The notes beneath the pieces were generated by a model that did not search any database, was not told the DNA's origin, and worked only from the letters and a program-made list of their open reading frames with translations. A stretch of DNA of 64,000 bases, from the NCBI GenBank assembly GCA_001692895.1, contig KV748220.1, forward strand, positions 1,426,358-1,490,357, read 5' to 3'. Shown in pieces: positions 1 through 11,495 of the stretch; within the stretch, counting starts at the first letter, position 1, and each line of letters opens with the position of its first letter. A program made the position numbers and the translations under genes. Source of the DNA: Cenococcum geophilum 1.58. Its lineage: Eukaryota; Ascomycota; Dothideomycetes; Gloniales; Gloniaceae.

Positions 1-2813
1 ATTATAAGAACCTAATAGGATTCCTAATAATAAAGGAACTTAACTAAAGATAGGTTAGATAGGTAGAGATACTTATAGAATACTATTTTAAGATTTAGTA
101 TACTAAGGGCATAAATAATATAAGGGCAGACGCTTTAAGTTAGAAGGCTAAACTATAGAACGACGAAAAGCTATTAGGGGCTTTACTGTAAAAAGATATA
201 GACGGATTAATTAGGTATAATTATCCAAAAATTATAGCAACTTAAGAAGAACTAAATAGAGTTTATAAGTTACCGAAAAGCCTTTAGGTATAAAGAATTC
301 TAGAAGTATAACTAGAAGATCTATAGTCGGATATATACAAAAATTAGAAAGCTAAGTATATCCTAAGAAGTATAGCAGAGTAATTTATAGAAGATTTCTA
401 TAGGGGAATAACTTAAGGATATAATAGAGCCATGGGCTTAGTGTTAAGACTTTAAAAGGAGTATATTATTAACAGAATCTAGGGCTTAGCACGAAAAGTT
501 ATAAAGGAATATCTAGATTACTAAAGAAATAAACTAATGAGGTATAAGCTATATAGAGGGCTATAACCTATTAAGACACTAGAAAGACTATAAGGGGTTA
601 TATTATAGGACTTTATTATTAAGTTACTAAAGTTAAGAGACCCTATTACCGGATAAGATCACGATATAATTTTAGTAATAGTAGATAAGCTTATAAAGTA
701 GGGATACTTTATAGCATATATAGAAGAAATATTAGCAGAAGATATTGCTAGAATCTATATTAAAGAAGTGTTTATAAGATATAAAGTACTAAGTAAGATT
801 ATATTAGATAGAGATCTAAGATTTATAGCAGTATTTTAGGAAGTATTCTTAGCGGAATAAGGAGTTAGAGCAGTAACTTCCACCGTATATTATTTGTAGA
901 TAGACGGTTAAATAGAAAGACTAAACTAGATACTAGAGCAGTATTTAAGGCACTATATTAATCACGCACAGAATAATTAGGTATCGCTATTACTAGTTAT
1001 ATAGTTTACATATAATACAATACCTTAAGAAGAAATAGGCACATTACTATTTAAGGTAAATTACGGATATAAGCTAAAAACATCGTTATTACTATAATAA
1101 GCGAAGAAAATAAGTAGTATAGCAAAAGAAAGAATAAAGACGTTAATAAATCTTTATATAGACCTTATGGAATTAGTAAAGAAAGTATAAAAGAGAATAA
1201 AAAAGTACTATAATACTAAGAGATCTAAGGGACTAGATCTTAAGGAGGGAGATAAAGTGTGGCTACTATACAAAAATTTTAAGAGTTGACGACTAAGTAA
1301 GAAGTTGAACTATATCAGACTAGGACCTTTTAAAATTACATAAAGAATTTCACTAGTTATATTTAAGCTAGACCTACTAGCTAAAATAAAGATCTACCCT
1401 ATATAGTATATTATAATGCTAGAGCTAGTATACAGGAATATTAAGCTACTAGTTTATAAAGTAGATATATATAGAGAATAAGAAGAAGACAAATGGTAAG
1501 TTTTAAAGATTATTAGTTATAAAAACGTTAACAATAAAATATAGTATAAGGTTAAGTAGATAGGCTACACTAAGACTACCTAGAAACTACTAGAAAATTT
1601 AAAGAATGCTATAGGAAAGGTATAGAAGTATTAGAAGAAATTAGGTTAGGCAGTATTAATAAAAAAGGATTACTAAAGAATAAGTTACCTAAGGGGGACC
1701 TAAGAAAAGCAGTTGCCGAACTACTTAGATCTATTTCCTTCTCTATTAGAAGAGAATCCATTCTTTTATTACTAAGTTCTTATAAACCCTATTCTATAAG
1801 TTTCCACTCCTTAGAATAAACCTTCTTACATACCTTCTTAAGACGAATTAATTAAGTAGACGCTATAAGACGAGACTTAAGGGCCCGTTATTAAGTATTA
1901 GTAGCCTCTTATTTAGCATTATAAGAATGGCATAACTCCGCCAGAGTAATAGACAGTTTATTATCTAGCCGCGTAGTAGTAGATTAAATATAAGACCTTA
2001 AGATAAATTAATTAGGGAACCAGACGACTATTAAGAGTAATAGGTTATATATATTTAGTATTAAAGATAGAGCGAACGTTATAGGACGAATAAATATTCG
2101 CTTTAGTGCACTTTAAATAAAAGGACGGTTATTACGAAGATGGGTTCGCCAACGTAATATAAACTAAACCCTTTTTTAAATAGCGAGAATATAGAGATAG
2201 TATAATCTCACTAAGAGACAAGATTATAGTAATAGTGCAAATATAACAAGCAGTTGAGGAAGAAGAAATTGCTTTAGGTATAATAAGCAATAATATTAAC
2301 CAAATTAATTAGACAGATATTATACCTCTAGTAAGCAACTTAGAGATATTTAGAATCTTTAAGGATAAAGATAAAGAGGAGGGAGATAGTATTACGGACG
2401 CTTTAAGTATAATATTATAACTACTTAGAGAAGAGTCAGAAGAAGCTAGTTAGTTAATTTAGGCACGGTCCAGAATGGAGCTAGTAGAGCTATATAACGA
2501 GGAATAGTAACTAAGGTTACGTGGGGTAATCTATATAATCTGTATAATCTATATAATCCGCAATAAAGTAGATAGAGTATACGTATATTACGTATAAGAA
2601 GGATTTCTTAGAAGTATGGTTGTGTATTTAAAGGACCACAGTCCCTACCTAGATAGTTCCTTCCTTGTAGTAATTCTTAGAATATAATTAGAGTTAATCT
2701 ATTAGGCAACCACTCCACTAGTTATTATTACATTATTAACTTTAACTTGCTTCACCTACACACCTAACCTATTAACGAGCCTATTGTAGTTCTTGCTATA
2801 AGGTTCCGTTATA
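1..2813 (+). mobile_element. Ty3/gypsy chromovirus (family 1), 5'-truncated by window edge, RIP-inactivated
   Basis: Reading the + strand and taking TAG/TAA as former Gln/Trp codons gives an ordered gypsy pol 3' half. The RNase H end has a GINNIRADALS motif near 105-160. The integrase core lies at about 600-1,100 (VDK, DRDLRF, DGQIERLN motifs), the integrase C-terminus with KVWLLYKNFK near 1,255-1,285, and a chromodomain at about 1,495-1,620. The 3' LTR follows at 2,390. RNase H, integrase and chromodomain in this order define the chromoviral Ty3/gypsy group. Sequence from 1,640 to 2,389 is the 3' internal tail, ending in a purine-rich tract (about 2,374-2,389) just before the LTR. The gag and RT parts must lie left of the window. 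The same family occurs on the - strand at 30,730-41,793. The element cannot encode protein in its present state. Right flank suggests it sits inside the family-2 gypsy. Confidence 0.88.
2390..2813 (+). repeat. 3' LTR of family-1 gypsy
   Basis: This 424-bp segment is the reverse complement of the LTRs at 32,372-32,794 and 39,899-40,321. Its start reads TATTACGG where the - strand copies imply TGTTACGG, and its end reads CGTTATA where they imply ATTACA. Both are the TG-to-TA or CA-to-TA changes expected from RIP on canonical TG...CA LTR ends. Confidence 0.85.
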
Positions 2814-4200
2814 GGCTAACCCTACTTACTAGTAGGATGTCTGGGCCCGTGACCTAGCCTTTACCTAAAAAGACGCCCGCCGCGAAGCTAGAAAGAACTC
2901 TATACTAATAAAGATACTCTCCTAAAGTACTATATTTAAAGAAGACTCTATATATAGAAGCGGGATAAATAGTAATATAGATAATATCTAAATCGCGTAG
3001 ATCTAACCGGTATAAAAAAGAACGCATTAATAAGATATAAGGGATAACCTCTAAAAGATGTAATAGGAGCTAAAAGGAGTAATAATAACGCTAGTACCTT
3101 AGAAGTTCGTAAAGTTATATACGCCCCTATTATTATATAACCCCCCTATTATAGATATTACCGCAATTAGCGCTATAGTGTTCCACTTTAATATATACTA
3201 AAAGGATAATAAGGTCTTTATAATAAGCCTATATAAGATTAACCAAATTATTAATAATAGGGAGGGAGAGCTAGCTAAGGAAACTAATAAGGAACTAGTT
3301 AAACGCCTTCTTTCTACTATCTATATAAATTACAAGGATGCATTTTTAAGGGCGGCTTTAGATAAGTTACCCCCTTACTAGATATACAATTATAAGATTT
3401 AATTAGAAGCTAATAACTTGCTAAGTTATAGCCCTCTTTACTAATAATTAACGGATAAGCTAAAAGTAATAAAGTAGTACTTAATTAATAACCTAGATAA
3501 AGGGTTTATTAAGCTAAGTTAAGCCCCCTTTACTTCTCCTATTCTATTTATAAAAAACCCTAATAGAGGTCTTTACTTTTATATTAACTATTAAAAGCTA
3601 AACGCTATTACTTAAAAGGATTGATATCTTATTCCTTTAATTAATAAGACCCTTGCACGTCTAAGCTAGCTAAATATTTTTACTAAACTTAATATCTATT
3701 AAGCTTTTTACTAAATTAGGATAAACCCCGCATTTAAAGATTTAATAATATTCTATACCTATTATAGTTTTTATAAATATAAAGTTCTTTTTTTTAAACT
3801 AATAAATAGACTAGCTATGTATCAAAGGTATATAAATAACGTTCTTTTTAATTACCTAGACGAATTCTACATAGTATACTTAGACGACATTCTTATATAC
3901 TTAGATAATAAACTTAAACATTAAGTTTATATTAAGAAGGTCCTAGAGAGGCTACAGAACGCAGGCTTATAAGTTAATATTAAAAAATATAAGTTTAGGG
4001 TAAAATATATAAAGTACCTTAGGTTTATTGTAACTATAAAAGGAATTAAGGTTAACTATAAGAAGGTAGAGGTAATCTGTAACTAGAAGCCCTCTTATAT
4101 AGTAAAAGGGATTTAGTCCTTCCTTAGGTTTTATAATTTCTATTACTAGTTTATCTATAACTACGGAGTTATAATAAGGCCTTTTATATAACTTACCTAG
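2814..4200 (+). mobile_element. Ty3/gypsy (family 2, copy C1), first part: protease end and reverse transcriptase
   Basis: With RIP stops read through, the + strand encodes a gypsy reverse transcriptase from about 3,290 to 4,200. It includes PFTSPILFIKNPN (normally ASPILFVKKPNGG) and the catalytic box VYLDDILIYL at about 3,874-3,906. Upstream sequence (about 2,860-3,290) reads as the linker between protease and RT. The frame stops abruptly at 4,200 in the RT/RNase H connection and resumes at 14,499, so this is the left half of an element split by a nested insertion. The gag and 5' LTR are not visible and may lie left of the window, because the family-1 gypsy abuts this segment. Confidence 0.86.
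4185..4200. repeat. Target-site duplication, left copy (16 bp)
   Basis: TATATAACTTACCTAG, repeated exactly at 14,483-14,498. In the intact gypsy frame this sequence occurs once, within the codons for a QLTQKD stretch, so the second copy arose on insertion. Confidence 0.8.
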
Positions 4201-4517
4201 CCCGTAAAGCCCTACTATACGCATCTACGTCGCCGCGGGTGGAAACATTATCTAGAATCCTATTCCTCTTAATGGCCAAGTGCAGAGGCGATGGGAAAGA
4301 GCCGTTATAGCGCGTATAGCGCTGTTGTTTAACTCTATGGTGACAAGCCCGCGACGTGTACAAAGTATCGCCCTTAATAACACTAGGAGCCTTACTGCCT
4401 CCGCTTAAAGCTCTTGTTCTATTATTTAGGGAGGCCTATTAAGGGAAACTAGGATATAAAAACCGCCCAATATATAACTACCTAGCTTATAGCTAGGCCC
4501 GAAACTAGCCTTATCTA

Positions 4518-5075
4518 GCTAGTTAATATAGATACGTTCTAGGCGTATAATAGGATACCCTTAGGCTTATACTAGCTCTAAGATCGTAAAGTAAGCGCAA
4601 TAAGGGTATAGGGATCCTCCTTTTATAAGAACTTATTAAGGTTAACGCGTCGCAAATACTTTATATAAAACTTATTAAGGCCCTAAGGCCACCGTAAAGA
4701 ACTTATTAAGGCCCTACCTAGAGAACTTATTAAGGCCCCTTTATAAGAGCCCATCTAGTATCTAGTACACTTAGGTAACTTAAAAGAGGGTCTTAATAGG
4801 CGTAGTACGCGCGACTTAGGGGACAGTAACGCGACGGCGCTGTAATGGCGACGCGATGGCGACTAGACGGCCTAATAAGGTAGAAACACGGGTAAAGCTC
4901 TAGGTAGGGAAATATAGGCCAGCTCCAACGGCCCTATAGCGTTTAACTTATAGTTAACTTATAGGTGACTTATAGGAGGGTCTTAATAGGCGTAGTGTAC
5001 GCAACCTAATGCGTATATATATAAGGCGACTTATAGAAGGATCTTAATAGGCGTAGTATACGTAACCTAATGTAT
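4518..5075. repeat. ~1.1-kb unit, copy 1, left part (R1)
   Basis: Direct repeat of 12,911-13,514, starting at GCTAGTTAA. Internally it carries several copies of an AGAACTTATTAAGGCC-type motif (about 4,625-4,735) and three copies of GGGTCTTAATAGGCGTAGT or close variants (about 4,790, 4,978 and 5,040). Most differences from the right copy are CA/TG-to-TA changes, so this copy is the more RIP-damaged one. It is split from its second half by the LINE at 5,076. Confidence 0.8.
5065..5075. repeat. LINE target-site duplication, left copy
   Basis: ACCTAATGTAT, identical to 11,946-11,956. The empty-site equivalent is ACCTAATGCAT at 13,504-13,514. Confidence 0.85.
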
Positions 5076-5082
5076 TTTTTTT
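5076..5082 (-). other. Poly(A) 3' end of the LINE
   Basis: A run of seven T on the + strand directly abuts the left 11-bp duplication, as expected for the 3' tail of a - strand LINE. Confidence 0.75.
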
Positions 5083-5789
5083 AATTATATCCATTGTATT
5101 ATACTACGTACAATACTGCGTATGCAGCCTCTAGGCTATGGCGCTATAGTCCTATATACATAAATCCCTTAGGGCAGCTTAATATGTACTAGTAACTATA
5201 TCCTAGTAGTTTATAAGCCCCTAAACTAGGGGTTTATAGTTCCTTAGTAAAATACTAAGTTACAAGCAACTACTAGGGAATGAGAAAACGGTAGAAAACT
5301 ATAAGAAATAGAAATCCTAACGCCTTTCCCTGTCCTTTTGTAATTTATTTCTATCCTTTTGCTTACTAATATCTCTTTTCTAGGAGCCTAGTAGGAGTTA
5401 CCTCCTATAGATCCTGCCTGTTATTAGCCACTTTTCTAGTAGCTATCTCTGTCCTACTTAGAAAATAGAAAAAGCGCCTCTCTTCCTTTTTGTGTACAAA
5501 ATAGCTTCTTTAAGAGAGAGAGAAGAGCCTAGTTTCTTTCGCATTTCTCTTCTTCTTCCCTATATAGGTTGCAGTCTAGTAATAGATGTCTAGGGGTTTG
5601 TAGTGCTCTATATTCCCTAAAGTATCTACCTTCTTTATCCTCTCCTATTACTTTAGTAAAGGATTTAAAATAGCCTTTTCCTAGCTTTAGCTGGAAGAAA
5701 GCCGATTGTAGCCTTTTAGGAATATTTATCCTTAGGGGCTTTAAGAAGAAAAGGAATGGCTTCCTTTACAGATCCTAGTATAAGTGGTT

Positions 5790-8700
5790 TTCCTTTATTC
5801 TTTATTCTGTTGCTAGTTGTTTTTTCCACTATTCTAGTATCTCTTCTTCTCTGCCGCTCTCCTACTATAAGGCTAAGGAGGTATAAGAAGATTGTAGTTT
5901 TTCTTCTAGAAAAGGCCCTTTTTTGCTAGCTTATCTACTATTTCGTTCCCTATAGGATTCCTAAATGGCTAGGAACCCAGTAGAAGTTAATAGAGATCCC
6001 CTTACTAGCTAGGAACAGCTTTGCGTAATTTTAAAGACTAGTTCTTGCCCCCCTGTAAGAGAATTAAGCTGTAATCTCTTAATAGCCGCTTGGCTATCTA
6101 TAAAGATATAGACTTGTTTCTCTTCTAGTCTTTATTGTTTTAGGTGTTCTAGGGCCCTATAGACTGCATAAAGCTCTGCGTNNATAATTTCCATATAGGG
6201 TCCTAGATTCCAGTTCGTTGNATATTTAATCCTATTTCTCTCCCCTATTTTANATATAGCAGCTGCATTTAATTTATTGTCTTTAGAGCCATCTGTATAG
6301 TATATATCTACTAGGTCCCACTCTAGGGATTCTTATAAACTTTCTACTAGTTTTAGATNTTCTTATGCAGCTTCTTCTTTACTACCCCTTGAGATAGAAA
6401 AGAATGCAGAGATAGGAGGAGACNACGGTTTTTGCCATTCTAGAGAGATTCTCTCTATTTTCCAGTTTTGAATTAGCTGCTGAACTCTAGAGGCTAAAGA
6501 TAGTAGCTGTGTCTTTGGCTGTGAGAGGTACTTTATAGTAGAGTTTTTAGGGCTAGANCTAGAGCTAGAATTAGCTGCTAATTCGTCCCTATCTTTGTTG
6601 ATCTCTTCTATATAGACCTTCTTAATTACGTGGTTTTCCTTAAATTTTAGGATTCTTAATGCGTAGTTATTGCAAAGCTTTTTAAATCTAATTCTAGGNG
6701 GAGGAATANAGGCTTNNATCTCTANAGCTTGGCTAGGAGATCCTNTAAACGCTCCTANAACTAGTTTTAGGGCCTTATTTTGTAGAGATTGGTACCTATC
6801 TAGTAGGTAGTCTCTAGATTTGCTTTTCTACCAGCATTATACACCGTAGTCTGCTATAGTGGTAATGCAAGCTATATAGAGCTGTCGTAGGGCTTATAGA
6901 GATAGACCTCTTCGTGTATTATCTAGTCTTCTAATTAAATAGAAGGCTGTTTTTGCTTTAGAGATTTGTATTTCTATATATTGTTTAAANGTAAGCTTAG
7001 AGTTTAGAAATACCCCTAACCACCTAACTAGGGGTTTAGGAGATATTTCTACGTCTCCTAGCTTTAACCCTTCTTTTATAGTAGTGCGTTTACTATAGAA
7101 GTGTATAAGCTCTGTCTTGCTAACGTCGAAACTAATAGCAGCTTCCTTAGCTTTAGACATTAGCTCTAGCGCTATTCTCTCTAGCTTTTTACAATTAGAC
7201 TTGGCTGAATTTGAGGTAACCGTAATTGCAAAATCGTCCATATAGCTAAGAGAGTAGGCTCCTTCTGTCTGTATGCTGCAGATATTGCGTATNTATAGTA
7301 GAAATAAAATAGGGGATATAGGCGATCCCTGTGGTATCCCTGTTTCTAGTTCTACTTTTTCTTGTNTTTGCCNATTAAAGGAGAGCTGTAGCTTTCTATT
7401 GCTAAGGAAAGTAGCTACCCATTGTGTAAACGCTATAGGTAGTCCTAGTTCCTTACAGATAGATAAAAGCTGGTTTTTAGAGACATGGTTAAAAGCCCCT
7501 CTTACGTCTAGGAATAACGTAGTGGCTATCCTTTGTCTAGCTTTTTTCCTACTATTTTTAGATTGGATATTATTTAGNAGTAATAAGACTGCGTNTATTG
7601 CAGACCGCTGTNTTCTTCCTCCTAGTTGAGAATCTTGAAGTAAGCTAGTAGTACTAGCTAGATATCCTAATCTAGTAGCAAAGATCTTTTCTAAAGTCTT
7701 TCCTAGGCAGTTTAGTAAGGAGATAGGTCTATAGGACTTTGGTAAGNAATAGTCCTCCTTATTTGCTTTAGGGAGAATAACTCCTTAAGCTTCTCTCTAG
7801 ACCTTTGGCTAATAGCCTAGGATAAACAAAATCCTATAGATTCTATATAGAAGATCTTCTATAGTAGGGTAGGCCTTTTATAGGATTGTAAAAGATATCC
7901 CATCTGGTCCTAGAGCCTTTTTATTAGAGCTAGAGAAAATTGCTTGTTTAACTTCTATTTTCTCTAGTTCTGGCCATTCCCATTTATCGTCTATTGTATA
8001 GTCCTTCCACTCTATAGGGCTAGTAAAAGGGGGGGGTTTAGGGAATAGAGTAGTTGTAAAAGCTTTACACTGGTCCTCGAAGCTTTCTACTAGTCTAGTA
8101 GTCCCGTCTTTGCTATACTGTAGACTAGGGATTATTCGCAATGTTCTCTCCTTTGTATATTTTAGGGCAGTAAAGACTTCCTTTCCTTGTGCTTTTTCTA
8201 GGAAGCTGTTCCAGCAGCTAGTCTTAGCTTCTCTTATTGCGTGAAAGTATTGATTTTTGGCTTCTTTATAGGCTTCTAGTCTAGAACTTCTAGTAGGTTG
8301 TTCTTCTTGAAGTCTTCCTAGTTTTGCCATTTTTTGTCTTTTCTTTAGAAGCTCTTTATTCCACTATGGTTTAGAGAATTCGCAGGTTCTAGATCTAGGG
8401 ATAGCTTTCTCTACTACTAGCTTTATACCTCTAGTAAGATCTATTACTAGATTATCTACTAGTGTACTTAAGCTTCTATCCCTAGGTCTATAGGAATCTT
8501 CTAGAGAGGCTAGGGGACCTTTTTTTCCTATCTCTGTATAGGGGTTTTCTCCTACTAGTTCTTCTAGTACTAAAAGTTTCGCTTCTAGTTCTAGCTCTAG
8601 AACTTGCTCTTTTAAAGAGGTAGAGAAAAGCTCCCAGTTTGCCTTTTTTATAGAGAAAGGAGTTTCTTAAAGAGGGTTTAGGTATCTTTGCATCTCTTTA

Positions 8701-9488
8701 GTAAATAGAGAGAATGCTATAGTCTTATAAGCAGATCCTGTTTCTTCTATTATAGTCTAATTATCCCAGGTATTTTCTTGGAAGTTTCCTGAGTAGAAGG
8801 CTAGGTCTATAATAGACTTTTCCCTTATATTGGATCTATAGAAGGTCCCTTCCTGTTCGTCTGAATTTAGTAGTTGGCAATTATATTTGTCTAGCCAGTC
8901 TACTAGTTCTTTAGCCTCCCTAGTTGGGTTCCTAGCTAGCGCGTTCCACCGTTTATAGTGTAGGTTATAGTCTCCTATTAGTATAAAAGGGAGATCTATT
9001 TCCAGTTCTAGAATGGCCCTAGAGATTGTAGTTATACTACTTCTTTGGGTTCTAGAGTTTTTGTCCAGTTGTCTCTCATTATAGATGTTAAATAGTAGAA
9101 ATCTTTCAAGTTGGCCATAGATTTCTAATACTATAATATCTGTATCTTTGTAGATATCCTCCCTATTTCTATATTATAGAATACTAGAAATAGTTTTCCT
9201 TATATAGATAGCTACTCTAGGTCGAATAGCTAGATTACTAGGGAGGATTAGGTTAAATGCAGGATGTGGAATAGAAAAGTAGGATTCTTTTTGTCTATCT
9301 TTCCAGGTACTGGGCTCTTGTACTAGAATAATATCTGTTTTTTTCCTAAATCCTATTTCTAGTAGGGTTTGCTGTACTTCTTGTCTTTTTCCTACATTAT
9401 GTTGTATGAAGGAGATTTCTCCCCTAGTTTTAGAAACTAGAGAGATCTCTTCTTCTTCCTGTATAGAACCTTCTAAGCTTATACTCAT
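5790..9488 (-). pseudogene. LINE ORF2: endonuclease, reverse transcriptase and RNase H, mildly RIP-damaged
   Basis: Translation starts at ATG 9,488-9,486. The N-terminal APE-type endonuclease shows FIQHNVGKRQEV and DIILVQEPS (about residues 28-60) and IGDYNLHYKRWN further on. The reverse transcriptase begins near 7,950 with NKKALGPDGIS, followed by SYRPISLLNCLGK, LFLDVRGAFNHV, GIPQGSPISPILF (about 7,350-7,310) and the catalytic SYMDDFAITV near 7,240. RNase H follows at about 6,310-5,950 with the acidic residues in YYTDGS, AELYAVYRALE and IFIDSQAA. About a dozen TAG/TAA codons interrupt an otherwise continuous frame, so the protein cannot be made full length from this copy. It would carry out target-primed reverse transcription in the nucleus. 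Exact C-terminus is uncertain. Confidence 0.88.
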
Positions 9489-9490
9489 TA
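9486..9490 (-). promoter_or_regulatory. Overlapping stop-start TAATG joining ORF1 and ORF2
   Basis: On the - strand ORF1 ends ...GTA TAT TAA and ORF2 begins ATG AGT ATA, sharing one A. Such UAAUG overlaps are known from some non-LTR retrotransposons (SART1, for example), where ORF2 is translated by termination-reinitiation. That this applies here is inference. Confidence 0.6.
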
Positions 9491-11050
9491 ATATACTAGC
9501 TTAACTGCTTTAAGAGACTCGCAGTCTTTGCTATTAGCAAAGTAATTTTCTTTATAATTGCTGCAAAGAGGGGTAGTATGCTCGCAAGGTCTTCCTATTA
9601 TATTACAAGTAGAATAGGAGTGGTCCTTAGATAAATGTGCCGCTGCATAAAATCGACAGGCCTTGGTAGAGCATCTATCTCCTATATGGCCAAATTTTTG
9701 GCAACTTGTATACTGTGTAGTAGGAGAGACTTTTAGGTATTTAACTACCTTAGCAGCTACCCCTGTAATTAGGATTTCCTTCTGCTTAAGGATTTCCTGT
9801 CTTTTCTCCTTATTTTCTATAGCAAAGACTATAGAGCCGAACCTAGTTTATGGATTATATCTCTTTTCCCTAGATGAGATCCATCTAGGTAATCCCTGTA
9901 TTCTAATAGGATTAAAAGTCTCTATTTCTTCTTTTAGAAGTTTAGAGCCTCCTTCTCCTAGGAAAGGGGAGATAGGGACGCCGTAAGCTACTACCTGAGC
10001 CTAGGGCTCTAGTTTTTGTTCCCTTTTAAAAGAGAAGCAGTTAGACCAGATTTCCTTATGTTTAACTAAATACTCTGCATCGTATTCTTCTATAGTTGTA
10101 AGGAAAATGTTCTACTTTTCTCTAGTTCTAGCTATGGTAGCTATTACTGGCTTCTCTATTTGCAGTTTGGATATAAATAGTTAATTAACTTAATTTCGTA
10201 GAGAGAAGACATCTAGAGGCTGGTCCTTTTGGTCTGTAACTAGGACTAGTCTCCTTTCTTATAACTACTTCTTTTTTCCTCTAGTAGAGGTAGAGCTAGT
10301 AGAACTAGTAGGGGGAGAGGGAGAGGTAGTAGAGGAAGAGGTAGTAGAGGAAGAGGTAGTAGAAGAAGAAGGAGCAAAAGTAGAAGAAGAGAGGCCCTTC
10401 TTTAGCTTCTCTGCGTAGGTTTGCGTTTTTNGGGCTACCTCCTTACGNAGAGCTCTTACTTCTTCTACTAGTCCTTTTAGGACATCTCTTTCCTTTCTTT
10501 CCTTTTCTTTTGTGAAGGGATTTTCTCCTCCTAGGACACTCTGTACGTAGTCCCCTAGTAATTTAACTTGCTCTTTTTCTTCTTCTTCTTCTTCTTCTTT
10601 TAGCCCTATATAGGCCTGGTTTAGGTTATATAGGGCTATTTATAGGTGCTGTTTTGGAGAAGAGGTAGAGGAAGGTATACTAGCCGAAATAGGCTTAGGT
10701 ATTAGTAGCCTTCTTCTTTGGTTTTAGTTCTCTTTTCTATTTTCAGAAGAAGATTGCCTTCTTTTCCTTCTATTCTCTTTCTTTACGTCCTCCCTAAATG
10801 GGCAGGGAGAAGGCGGGAGAGAAGAGGAAGAGAAGGTAGGTAAGGTAGGTAAGGTAGGTAAGGCAGCTAAGAGTTTGTCCTCACTTGTCTCTATAGTGTC
10901 TTTACCTCTAAAAGGCTTAATAGCCTAAGGTTCTCCTGTCCCAAATAGGCTAGAGTAAGAGGGGAAAGGGAACGTAAATTCGTTATCCCTTGTCTCTGTA
11001 TTATTGTCTTTAGGAGGCTTTTTAGGCTTAGTAGCCTAAGGATTCTTTAA
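9488..11050 (-). pseudogene. LINE ORF1: Gag-like RNA-binding protein with CCHC zinc knuckles, RIP-damaged
   Basis: In - strand order the frame shows an acidic Glu run and Lys/Glu-rich coiled-coil stretch (about 10,610-10,400), a Ser/Thr/Pro-rich low-complexity linker (about 10,385-10,270), and a segment resembling the RRM-like part of LINE ORF1 proteins (VVAYGVPI near 9,995, GSIVFAIENKEKRQEIL near 9,830). Three zinc-knuckle-like clusters follow (about 9,715-9,530), starting with YTSCQKFGHIGDRC. The first Cys of that cluster is now Tyr, a TGT-to-TAT change of RIP type. The stop TAA (9,490-9,488) overlaps the ORF2 start as TAATG. A few in-frame stops remain. I cannot fix the start codon, so the right boundary is approximate. 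Confidence 0.78.
10833..10864. repeat. Short tandem repeat GGTAGGTAA within LINE ORF1 region
   Basis: Three to four copies of a 9-bp unit (GTAGGTAAG) in tandem. On the - strand they encode a short Pro/Thr/Leu-type repeat near the ORF1 N-terminal part. Confidence 0.6.
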
Positions 11051-11305
11051 TATTTTATAGGGGGGTTTTCTAGTTTTTTCAGTAGATAATAACCTCCTTA
11101 GGTCTCTTATCTCCTAGTCCTAAAGGTGAAAAACTAGGCAAAAAGCCTTGCTAGTTTTTACTATCCTTTTTTACCTTTTCTCCTTACTAATCCTACTAGA
11201 GGATTTCTAGGGAGACTAGGCTAGAAGGTAGTAGAAAAACTAGCTAAAAAAGACTAGCGTAGTTATTTTCTTTTCCTTTTAGAAGTAGAAAAATGTAAGG
11301 GATAT

Positions 11306-11495
11306 TATTGCGGACACCTTAGGTTGCCCTCAGGACAACCCCCGGACGCCCCTCGGATGGTCGCCGGTCACGTGCCGGAGGCACGTGCCCGTAGTATATA
11401 GTCTCCACGATCCTAGAGGCCTTACCTCCTTAAGGATTCGTCTCTCTTACCAATCTATCCTATTCCAATCGTGTCCTTATAGCCCCCTGTCTACA
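11306..11495 (+). repeat. GC-rich, LTR-like patch in the LINE 5' region
   Basis: About 190 bp beginning TATTGCGGACACC (TGTTGCGG if RIP is reversed) and ending GTCTACA, with an unusually GC-rich centre including two nearby CACGTGCC motifs. The TG...CA-type ends suggest a solo LTR, but the flanking 5-mers (GATAT and AGATC) do not match, so it may simply be part of the LINE 5' UTR. Confidence 0.3.

Noticed and set aside
3967..4224. 85-codon ORF on the - strand
   Set aside because: It is antisense to the gypsy reverse transcriptase, which has clear catalytic motifs on the + strand.
7273..7629. 118-codon ORF on the + strand
   Set aside because: Antisense shadow of the LINE reverse transcriptase (GIPQGSPISPI and flanking motifs on the - strand).
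9663..9986. 107-codon ORF on the + strand
   Set aside because: Antisense to the LINE ORF1 zinc-knuckle region.
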